From Aldrovandia affinis (taxonomy: Eukaryota > Chordata > Actinopteri > Notacanthiformes > Halosauridae): a stretch of DNA of 64,000 nt. Numbering within the stretch: the first letter of the stretch is position 1; every line of letters begins with the position of its first letter. Of the stretch, positions 11,352 to 21,205 are shown piece by piece. Location: positions 798,501 to 862,500 of the forward strand of contig JAINUG010000037.1 of the NCBI GenBank assembly GCA_029706075.1, given 5' to 3'. Below the pieces are notes generated by a model. It ran no database searches, was not told the origin of the DNA, and saw only the letters and a program-made list of their open reading frames with translations. A program made the position numbers and the translations under genes.

Positions 11352-14300
11352 CCCACGTTACTTTTAAAACGATTACAAAAAAAACAAAAAAAGAGAGAAA
11401 ACCCCACATGTTTCGAAGCGACATCTCCGATCGTACGGTTTATAAATGCAAATATATATAAATATACTCACATTAAGTATAGGCGCGACCCGGGAGGATA
11501 CTCCGTTTTGACTGGCGTTGGTCTGGAGCGGCCTCTCTTCACTTGGCAACGACGGAGGCGAGGCGTGGGAGCGCGCCACGTCACGCGGGCCGGGGACTGA
11601 ACCCGCTCCGTTTGGTGCTCCAAGTGGAGCCGGTGACACGTCGACTACGTTGGCTACGGACTCCCATTTCAACAGGAATGGCCAGTTTAAAAAGAAAAAA
11701 GGAAAAAAATCAAAAAAGACGTGTATATATCTTCTTTCCCTCTTCAGGTTTTTAAAACTTTTTACTTTAGCCAGGATTTCATTATGCATTCCTTTTTAGT
11801 TGAGAAGCTTTTTTTTTTGTTGGGGTAGACATTCTGGTAATAGATTTTTTATTTTATTTTTATTTTTTTTTTAAAATAGTTTTATCCTCATTGTTTTAAT
11901 GGCTGTTCCTTTGCTTTGTCTGCCTGAATAATGTACATTTAGTTTTTTGGTCATTTTTTAATGGGACAAAAATTGTATTAGTCCCAAGTCGGTTCGGAAA
12001 AACACGCGTTTATACAGTTTCTGTAATAAAGTATTCCACTGTACTTTTGAAACAAATCTTCCATATCAAACAAATGGGGAATAATTACTTGACCTTTTAA
12101 TATGGTTATGACCTAGAATAGGATAGAAGGAATTGACTGTTTAAACCATAGTGATGGCTTGATCTCTCCACTTGGGCAGAAACTAATGGTTCCCCAACAA
12201 TCTATCAGGACACTGGCCTTCGTTATTTGTCAGTGTTAATTCAGCCACTTTTACACAAAATTTCACATGAGAAAGAGCGTTTTCTTGGCAGGCAATATTT
12301 GGTTTCTTAGAATCAGAGAGCAGGACTATGCCTGTAAATGCAAACTAATGACTGAGTTCACCGACCTTTACCCCGCTCTCCAATCTCAAGTTTAGAATAT
12401 TCTATCAGTGGATTTATCTGCATATTTCAGTCAACTCTGAATTTGTGCCATCCTGTTCGGACTATCCTGTCAATCAAGTGCACATGGTTTTCTCGAATCC
12501 TGGCTTTTTAATTTTAGCATCTCGTGTGTTAAGAAGAGCTCAGAGTGAACAGAAATATGCATTCGGGGTGCTTATGGTTTTTATTTAGTTTTGGGACGGG
12601 GAAAAAAAAGTTTTCAAAGAATTGCCAATGTAGCACGGACTGGCCCTAGCATGGCCCTTTACCGCAAACTGCGGGTGACAGGAGGCCAGGCCCCTGGGAA
12701 CGGCCCCATTCGTAGCACCAGCACAAGGTCAAGCGTCATCACTGTGGTTTAAATCCTGCCTACAGTTCCGTTTTTTTTTTGGTTCAGTCTTGGTTTTTAT
12801 GATGGAGTTCTGTCAAGCTTTTTGTTTGAAATGCGGTTGAATGTCAATGTGTGGAGAACCTTCATGATGTATGAATCTCTGCCCAAGTGTTGCTAAAAGC
12901 AAGTGAAACTTGTCCTTTTTGCAGCAGTCTTTCTCTTCTATTGTATTGAGTGTTGCCTATTGGTTCCAGGATCACAAACACATTTTTATATATATTAAAA
13001 AAACTGACATTGGGAAGGGGGGTTGGGAAGGTCAGGGTGATCATCCAATCCATTGCCAATTTTGACTGCATTAACATGCTCACAGGGCCTGGACTGTTAA
13101 CGAAATTGCCCCATTTTTGTTTGTTCCCCTGCTCTCGTCCCCACCCTCTAAAGTGAATGTAGCCCAGGGGTTTCGGTGAGCCAGTCTGCCATGTTTTCAG
13201 CTGTCATTCGGGTCTCTTTTTTCTCCCCCTCCCCCTTCTCTCTGTGTCTCCAGGTGGCTCCCCTTTGTCTCAAACCTTAGACCTCAGCCCTATCCCCCCT
13301 CAACCCTTCTCATAGGTAGAACGAGACAATCGAGACCCTCATAAGCTTGCCTGTAACACTAAAATTACTCTTGCGGGCAGTGAGGCTGGATTTGGCTGTC
13401 AGTAGCATGGGGGCTAATTGCGTGAGCAGAGCAGTGCACGAAGGGTCTAATGATATTTCTGTAGACTAGTTTCTTGAGAACCAAGTTCTGCCAAGTTCCA
13501 CATTTCTGTGGCTCAGTAGATCAGGGCCGATCGGGAAGACCTGGGGGGGGGGGGAAGTGCTCCTTATTTGACCCGCGCATGGTCAGCCGTTCTGATTTTA
13601 GTTGTAATCAGTGTTGTAGTGACCGGTGCTACAGTGTACTTTGGGAGAGCAGGAGGGTGCCACTGTGGACCGTGTCTTCAGGGCGGCGACAGTAATGTTA
13701 CGACTCAAAGGTCGAGACTGATGGCGATGGTGTTGCACTTGACGTGTGGGGAGTTGTTCAACAGCGTACCATTTCAAGTGTTTGGGGGTGGGGTGGGGGG
13801 GGAATAATACGCTCCATAGATCCTTGTAGAGCAGGGAGGATGCATACATGAAGTACCAGCAATTTGGGGGTCCTTCTTTTTTAGGCATAAGGCGATGATG
13901 AATGCATTGAAGTCTGAATTACTGAAATATTTGAAGATGGAGGTTTTAAATCGATTTGAATTAATTCCCGTCTCTTTCTCGAACTTCCACAATGCCCACT
14001 CCAGCAGGGAACCTCCAACCCTGCAAAGCCCTTGTCTCTCCCCCCGCAGAAGCCTGAGACTTTTCCCCGATTGCATCCCTCAGACAGGAGAGTGGGACAC
14101 CCCCTTGATTTTGTGGGCCCTGGCACTTTTCTAATGAAGAGCTAGCTCATTTTGTATGATTGTTAAAGAGCAGTACAGAGATTTTATGGTAAAAGATGGA
14201 GAAGAAAAGAAAAAGTATTTCAAATGTAAACAGTTAATTTTTTATGTATATTACCAGTTTTATTGTACAATGGTATTGTACAAAATACATGCAGCTTCAT

Positions 14301-14600
14301 TTTTAAAAAAAAAAAAACATCCTTAAAATAAGGAATCTTTTTAAGAAAAACATTTAATTTTTGTATTTTTGATTTCAAGAGGCATGTTATGTCTACTTTT
14401 TAAGTGTATTAATGAAGATTTTAACTTTACATCAGGTCGAGTGTTTTTCTTACTATATTATCTGTGTATGTAGGCCTAGTTAGCACATTGTGTCACTGAG
14501 CTGTTTAAAAAAAACCAAAAAACATAGCATGTAGAAAAAGAGCCTGTTTCGTGGGAAAATCCTTCATTAAATTTTAATCATGGCAGTTTTTTCTGCAGAA
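11152..14600 (+). other. CTDSPL2: Probable 3' untranslated region of CTDSPL2
   Basis: About 3.4 kb follow the stop codon with no further recognisable gene. AATAAA occurs at 12025-12030 and ATTAAA-like signals near 14567, so alternative polyadenylation is possible. The stretch includes a poly-T run at about 11316-11347 and a G-run near 13542. Long AT-rich 3' UTRs are typical of this gene, but the exact end is not fixed by the sequence. Confidence 0.6.
12025..12030 (+). terminator. Polyadenylation signal AATAAA, CTDSPL2 (proximal candidate)
   Basis: A canonical hexamer in CTGTAATAAAGTATTCC lies about 870 bases after the CTDSPL2 stop codon. It would give a short transcript end. Later ATTAAA-like signals suggest a longer form. 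Confidence 0.5.
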
Positions 14601-14875
14601 AAAAGATGTTTCAGAACTTTCTTTTTCCTTTTTTTCTTGAAAGGTGCCTTGCAGCAAGGGCATCACTTTGGTTGTTCATTTTGCTCTAAAATGTGCATTG
14701 CATGCATTTGATATTTATTCCAAAAAGGTTTTTTGCCATCAAAAATCATTTTGCATGCTTGGGTTCCATTTCCTCCTGTTATTCCGAGTGTCATTGTCTA
14801 CTCCACAGTTTATTACCTGCGGATGGAAAATGTGTGTTGTGACTGGTACCCTTTAAGCGTGACTGGTTAAGTTTC

Positions 14876-14900
14876 TCACACACACACACACACACACACA
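14876..14900. repeat. CA dinucleotide microsatellite
   Basis: About twelve CA units lie in the region after the CTDSPL2 3' UTR. Confidence 0.9.
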
Positions 14901-15485
14901 GAGGTATACACTCACCCCCGGATACAGTACAAAGTTTAAATCGTAACAGTATGTGGCCAGAACGCTGCACCATCCATTGTGTCCTATGCAGTTGCGAGCA
15001 TGTGGTTGTGCCCAGCCTCTCGTCTGCGCTGAAGATCGCCATTTTCAATCTGAACAATCTCTGAAGCTCTCATCCAACTTTGGTTTTGGGAGCGCCTTGG
15101 TTGTAAAGACAGCGGCACATTCAAAGTGCTGCATTGCAAGATTTGAGAAAAATGGAAGGGTAGCATGAATCGCATCGCAATTATAAAAGACATTTAAGGG
15201 GACTGCTGTAGTTTGTTCTGGGACAATTAAGTCTCATTTCGTATTTACGTTATGTTTGCAACCGGGCAGTTAAAACACAGTTTTATTAGCTCGTTTAATA
15301 TTGTATTGTTATATAGACGTAATGTGTTTTGTTTTTGCGTGAAGCAGAAGTCGAAAAATCTACCGGGGTGTTCTGTAGGATAGATATCGATACCGTCAAC
15401 GTTTTGCTTCTAAATAGAGTACATGACATACAACATTGACGACTGACTACACTAGGCTGCCAGGTGCAAGGCTACGTCATTCTCT

Positions 15486-15909
15486 CGTGCTCGACTATAG
15501 TCATTTGGCCAAACCTTGAGATAATAATCTGATTCTGGAAAATAAATAAATTATTAATAATAATTAATAACCGTACCATAACTCCGGTACGCTCATATCA
15601 GGTACCCTGATACCAGGGGCCGCATGCACAAAGATTGTAAGAGTAGGAGAGCTGATCTAGGATCAGTTTAGCCCTTTAGCTCATAATGGATATGGTTAGG
15701 ATATGACCAGGGGAAACCTGATCCTAGGTCAGCGCTCCTACTCTTACAATCTTTGTACATACGGCACCTGGTATCAGGGTACCTGATATAGGAGTGGCCC
15801 TGGAGTACCGGAGTTACGGTACGGTTATTATTATTATTATTAATAATTTATTTATTTTCCAGAATCAGATTATTATCTCAAGGTTTGGCCAAATGATTAT
15901 AGTGCACAA
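15486..15909. mobile_element. Long-armed foldback element, about 424 bp
   Basis: A left arm of about 130 bp begins near GTGCTCGACTATAGTCATTTGG and runs through CTGATTCTGGAAAATAAATA, CCGTAC, GGTACCCTGATACCAGG. It is repeated in reverse complement from about 15765 to 15909, ending CCAAATGATTATAGTGCAC. Inside is a second inverted pair at about 15624-15760 (GCACAAAGATTGTAAGAGTA against TACTCTTACAATCTTTGTAC). The structure is a palindromic MITE, or a MITE nested at the centre of another. No coding sequence is seen. It ends about 470 bp upstream of the NQO1 TATA box. Confidence 0.8.
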
Positions 15910-16378
15910 GTCACCTAGCTACAGAGATAATCCGTTGCAGCACTTTCCTGCGAAATGTTCAGATGCCCTTGTGCAATAATGCTCAAACACTGAAATAGTT
16001 ATCTCAATTAAGTTTGTTACTGCTTGATACTTATCCCTGAAAAATGTCCTTTCCAAGGAACAAAATATACTTTCTGCACATAATATATTTGTAGAATGCA
16101 TGGTATTGTGCTGACAGTAGCCTAACCTTTTTTCAAAAATATTTTTAAATTAATTGAAAACCGAATATTTATAATTTCGTAACTTTTATTCGAAAGCGGT
16201 AGGACCTAAGTAAGTGTTGATCATCAGCTCATACGAAATTATATAATGGTTATTTCTCGATAAATTACCTTAGAAATGAAACTTCTTTATTGGCCTTTGA
16301 TTCACAGCTGTTGGTCATTTGCAAGCAGGTACAGGGCAGGCTGTTCCCAATTATTTAATTATCCGTGTCTACTCCCAG

Positions 16379-16385
16379 TATAAAG
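16379..16385 (+). promoter_or_regulatory. NQO1: TATA box of NQO1
   Basis: TATAAAG lies 72 bases upstream of the NQO1 start codon, placing the transcription start near 16410. I looked for an antioxidant response element (TGACnnnGC) in the 200 bases upstream and did not find a convincing one. Confidence 0.65.
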
Positions 16386-16450
16386 CAGAAGAAATACGCC
16401 GTTTTGCAGTATCTTTGGGTCCACTCTGTAGCGCAAGAAAACGCTTCGTA

Positions 16451-18751
16451 ATGGGTAAATTGTAGTTGAGCAGGTTGTGTTTTCCAAGGGCATTGTTACA
16501 CTGATATGATTTTTATTTTTAAATCTAGGTACCCATCTTTTGATGCAGTAGGCTATTTATTTTTAAAGAGTGGATGTCGAGGTTCAACGCTATCCTTGTT
16601 TGGTTCTGCTTCGTTTGGGGTGTTTATGGCTTGTATAGGCCGTTTAGTGAATTCTGGCGTTATTTGGGAAACCGGTTCATTGCACATTAAAAATCTTAAA
16701 GCATTTGCTGTGCACATGCTGCTTACCGTCCTTGAATGTTTAAGGGGGGCAGTCCTAAGTGTGTTGTGCTGTTTTTTGCCTTGCTCTTATTGCCGTCATC
16801 CCCTTTGCAGCAACCAAGAATGTGCTCATCGTGTATGCCCACCAGAGTGCAGGCTCCTTCAATGCTGCTGCCAAGGATGTGGCTGTAAAAACACTTGAGG
16901 CCCAAAGTCACAAAGTGGTGCTTTCTGACCTCTATGTCATGAAGTTCAAAGCCCCTGCCACTGTTGAGGATATTATTGGTAATTTTTTATATTTTTTTTT
17001 TTTTATTTTTTTATTTTGTACCACCTTTGGTTCATTTTTGGTTTGGATTTAGTAAAGCTTAGTTTGGGCTACTAGCCTTGATGTGCACTTCTGTTTCTTG
17101 TTCCCAGGGAAACCACAGAACTCCGATCATTTCCAGTACGATGATGAGACCATGGTGGCATTGCAAGCAAACCGGCTTAGTGCTGACATTGTTGAGGAAC
17201 AGAGAAAGTTGACTGAGGCCGACCTGATCATATTCCAGGTTCGTGGCCCTGCACTAATTAAATTCACAGGATGTAACTCATTTGTAATTAAGTCGCCTCT
17301 CTTGCACATGGGTATCTGAAATGAGCATGGTCCGTTCTGTCATACAGCCCCCTGGATTTATTGCTAATCTAAATTGGGGTGTTTGTTTGGGATGTCTGCT
17401 TTCTTTCTTGGATGCAAAGTTTGCTTGTATCCACTTAAAATGTGTGTATATATATATATATAATATATATTTATATTTCTTCCCCTGCCAGTTTCCCATG
17501 TACTGGTTCAGTTTGCCAGCAATTCTCAAAGGATGGATTGACCGGGTGTTCACACAGGGCTTTGCATTCACTGATAAGCAGAGGTATAGCAATGGCCTTC
17601 TCAAGGTAAGCCAATTAAGTTCCTGGTTAAATTTCATTGCAAATTAAGTGACACTGGAGCAATATTTTGATTGCTGCAAAAGTAACATTTCTGGTTTCCA
17701 TGTTCTAAATGGCTGTCAGATGTGGTTGCTTAAACCAGACTAAAAGCCATGTGCTTTCTAGCCATCCTGGGGTATAGTAAAATTCTGCAGTAGTTGCAGA
17801 TTGACCCAGGCATTGTATATGGTAGCATTGTAGGTGTGGGCTCTAGCATTAATTGGCAGCCCATGTGTTCTGTCACTATCACTTGAAATCAGTCTGTGCG
17901 CCTAAGAAATGACCTGTGTCCATTCTCCCCAGGGTAAGAAGGCCATGCTATCATTCACCACGGGCTCCAACGAGACCATGTTCAACCCCAATGGCATCAA
18001 TGGAGACATGAATGTCACCCTTTGGCCTATACAGGTAAAGATGACTAAACGAGCATCTTTTATTGGAGCCATTTAAGTGACAATGACATCCTTGGATGTG
18101 CCAATTTTGTTACTATAGTACACCCTGAGATGGGGAAGCCATTGGGAAAAGGTGGACTTGCAATTTTATTGTACTGGCTGCTATCAAACATTTCCCATTG
18201 TGTATTTCACAATGGTGACTGACCCCTTTGTTTAGGTTTGAAGTGTAATTCCTTTTGGTTTGTGACTTGCTTTTTGCATCGGTGATTAAGAGTGTAGTTG
18301 TATATGCTACTTCCAGTTTTAGTGTGTTTGGTTGACCCATCAGTCTAACTGCGGTTTGCATCTGAGGTTCTGCTGGTAGCCCACACTGGGAGGACTAGGT
18401 CGCCTCTGGTTTTAAAATGTTGAATGTGCAATGATTACACAAATTCTCCCTTTGTAGAATGGCATCCTACACTACTGCGGGTTCCAGGTCCTGGCTCCTC
18501 ATATCTTCTGGGCCCCGCGTGGCACCACCCTCGAGGACAGGAAGGTCAAGCTGGATGTGTGGCAGAAGCGCCTGGAGGGACTGCTGGAGGAGAAGCCCCT
18601 CACCTTTGCTGCTTTGGAGTGCTTTGACCTGGGGGCAACGTTCCAGCTGAAACAGGCAGAGCAGGATAAGTGGGCAGAAGAGAAGTTTGGCTTGACCGTT
18701 GGACAACATTTAGGGAAGCCCCTACCTCCTAACAACCAGCTCAAAATCTGA
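16451..18751 (+). CDS. NQO1: NAD(P)H quinone dehydrogenase 1 (6 exons, 270 aa)
   Basis: NQO1 is a cytosolic FAD flavoprotein that reduces quinones by two electrons using NAD(P)H. Exon 1 carries only ATG plus one base (16451-16454). Then come 16811-16978, 17108-17238, 17492-17605, 17933-18034 and 18458-18751. All borders are GT-AG and the phases agree. The product starts [20 protein letters not shown] (flavodoxin-like FAD site). It contains [16 protein letters not shown] at about 102-117, matching the family's flavin/quinone segment, and ends [14 protein letters not shown], the C-terminal part that NQO1 has and NQO2 lacks. Around residues 156 and 162 it reads [12 protein letters not shown], so the Tyr and His of mammalian NQO1 are Phe and Asn here. 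The FAYTY stretch of mammals reads FAFTD. Confidence 0.93.
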
Positions 18752-18807
18752 ACACTGTGCAGCTGGGTCCTTTTACCAGTGGTTGCTTGGTTCTGTTCAA
18801 ATTGATG

Positions 18808-18813
18808 AATAAA
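18808..18813 (+). terminator. Polyadenylation signal of NQO1
   Basis: AATAAA lies 57 bases after the NQO1 stop codon and is followed by T-rich sequence. It implies a very short 3' UTR. Confidence 0.75.
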
Positions 18814-18913
18814 GGCCCTTTAATTGAAATCCTCCTGCTTCAATTTACTTTGCATGTGGTCTGCTAAATTACACATGATGCCTGTGCTGTAATAGAATTT
18901 GGTGACTTTGCAT

Positions 18914-19178
18914 CAGGGGTGCACAACTCCAGACATGGGAGGGCTGGTGTGTATACTGCTTTTTGTTCCAACCAATTTTGTGAATTGCTTAATTTTCTAA
19001 ACTGCACAAATGCTGATTTGCACAAATGCTGATTTGCACATTGGACCACAAACATTTTCACCAATGATGCATGTGCAGTCTGTAGCTGTACCACTTGACT
19101 TTATCAAGTGTCAGCACCTGTAAATGACTTTCATTTGAAGTTTGCATGAAATTAATCAGCCCTAGTTGTTCACCCCTG
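18914..19178. mobile_element. hAT-like MITE (about 265 bp), diverged
   Basis: The ends CAGGGGTGCACAACTCC and TAGTTGTTCACCCCTG are inverted copies. The 8-bp flanks CTTTGCAT and ATTTATAT agree at only five positions, so the target duplication is decayed or absent. The interior holds a tandem repeat of ATGCTGATTTGCACAA-like units near 19010-19040. Confidence 0.6.
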
Positions 19179-19354
19179 ATTTATATTCTCAGTCCCTGAG
19201 CAGGTTAAAAAGCCTATTCTGCACCCTAGTTGCTGTAAACGTGGGGAAGGAAAGGGAATTATTCACACTAATTCCCTAACCCTATTCTTACAGAAGGAAA
19301 GCAGCACATCCTTAGCATAGGGTGGCTTTGGCTAAAATGGCTTTGTACTCCTTG

Positions 19355-21050
19355 GCCATCATTCTTAGACACATGTCCTCATCTGCAATGGCCTACTATG
19401 AAGAAATATATTGGAAGCAATGCATTTGAAAACATTTATCAAGTCTCGTAAAATCACCAAATGACATAACTACCAGGGCCGGCTCAAGGCACAGGCCATA
19501 CAGGCAGCTGCCTGGGGCGCCATGTCGGCTAGGGGCGCCAGGTTGCCCTCAAAAAATAAAAATGGTAAAAAATCGCTGGTGGGTACCCTCTCCTTTCCTC
19601 CTAATGAACAAATAAACAAAAAGAAATACACTTTGCACCCCTGTTCTGTTCCTCACACAATGTTTAATCCGGCCTGCACTTTGACAGAGATGCTATTACT
19701 GAGGTGGGGGATACGATGCCTGGCTGCTTGCTGAAAGTGGGGGTTACGTGCGCGCATCACAGGCAACCCAAGAGACGTGCTGTCGCCTGTCGGGTCAAGC
19801 GCAGGTGAGAGGCATGCACTACTGATGCAGTCAGGCAGAGAGCCAACATCAGCGCAACGCAAGATAGATAGATCGATGACAGATTTTATATTTGCACAAT
19901 GACTTTGAAAAGGCACGAGCCTTCAGGTGCGCAGGAGAGAAAACGGAGGGAGGAGGAGGAAAAGAGAGCCCAATTAAGAGGTAGGTTATGTCATCAAAAT
20001 ACCATTTTGTTGTGTTTCTGTGTTATTGTAGGAGGCTAGGGAACTAACTAGCTAAGTAATAAACAAGCTAATACTAGCTAGATAATGCGATGCTAAGAGC
20101 TACTGCTAGACTCATACAGATTGAAGGATGAATGCATGCTGATGCTGAGTTACCCTCACGTTTTGGCTTGAAGCTTATTAGTACCCACCTGTAGTTATTA
20201 CCAAAACTAGGCTACTACACCTGAATTGCAGAGTTGCAAAACCCTCATGCTTGCCTTGAGTCTCAAGCTTTATTATTAGGCTACCAAAATTAGTAGTAGG
20301 CTACAACATTATATCAGTGATAATAATGTGGCTAGCTTGATAGAGAGATATGACTTTGTTAACAATTGTGTTAAAAGTGAGTTTTCGTACCATTTTCTCT
20401 TATCCTCTCTGTTTAAATGAGGTAAGTGATTTGTTTGAGAAGTGATTTTATTTGAAAAAGAAAATTGTAAAAATTATTTTTGTCTTGAATCCATGGTGAT
20501 GTCTGCCAATCTCGCCTGTGTAGAGCCGGCCCTGATAACTACACATGTCAAAAATCATGAATTTTAAATGTCTCATTTTCCAGCTTCGATGAAGAATCAT
20601 CTATAATGACCTTATATGAAGAAATAAATTGGAAACAATGCTTTTGAAAGCTTTTATCATAAATCTATTTAATGGAAAATCACCAAATGGCATAAGTGTA
20701 TAGCCTTACCACCAGTAGGTGAAAAGTCATGAATTTTCTATTTCTCATTTTCAAGCTTAGACACATGAAGAATCATCTGCAATGGCCTACTATGAAGAAA
20801 TAAATTGGAAACAATGCATTTGAAAACATTTATAATCAAAAGTATAGTTCATGTAAAATCACCAAATTACATGTATAGCCTTACCTCCGGTGAAAAATCA
20901 TGAATCTTAAATTTCTCATTTTCCAGCTTAGACACATGACGAATCATCTGCAATGGCCTACTATAAAGAAATACATTGGAAACAATACATTTGAAAACAT
21001 TTATAATGAATAGTCTATTTAATGGGAAATCGCCAATGACATTAAATGTT
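19355..21050. repeat. Tandem array of about 171-bp units, four copies, interrupted by a hAT element
   Basis: A unit containing CTTAGACACATG, ATCTGCAATGGCCTACTATG, GAAATAAATTGGAAACAATG and AAAATCACCAAAT recurs from about 19355, 20581, 20752 and 20923. The spacing of the last three is 171-172 bp. The first copy is split by the element at 19474-20534; its remainder resumes at 20543. The array ends about 150 bp upstream of the EIF3J start codon. Confidence 0.85.
19474..20534. mobile_element. Non-autonomous hAT-type element (1061 bp)
   Basis: Perfect 12-bp inverted ends CAGGGCCGGCTC and GAGCCGGCCCTG are flanked by an exact 8-bp duplication ATAACTAC (19466-19473 and 20535-20542). No transposase-like frame is found inside. 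The target is one unit of the 171-bp tandem array. Confidence 0.92.
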
Positions 21051-21205
21051 TTATTCTGCTCCAAGACTTCCTCGGACGGGGGCGCAAATGCACCTTTGGT
21101 GTGTGCTCTTCGAAACTAAACACTGGGGTCCGCCGGTATCCCATCATCAACGCCATGGCGCAGTCGCGCTTTCACTCTGTTTAGTTTCAGACTTGTACAA
21201 CCAAG

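Noticed and set aside
16200-16380. Antioxidant response element upstream of NQO1
   Set aside because: The closest match on the minus strand, TGACCAACAGC, has the GC two bases out of register, so I do not call a site.
19400-21045. Regularly spaced repeats as a CRISPR array
   Set aside because: Units are about 171 bp and diverged, in a vertebrate genome, with no repeat-spacer pattern; this is a tandem satellite-like array.
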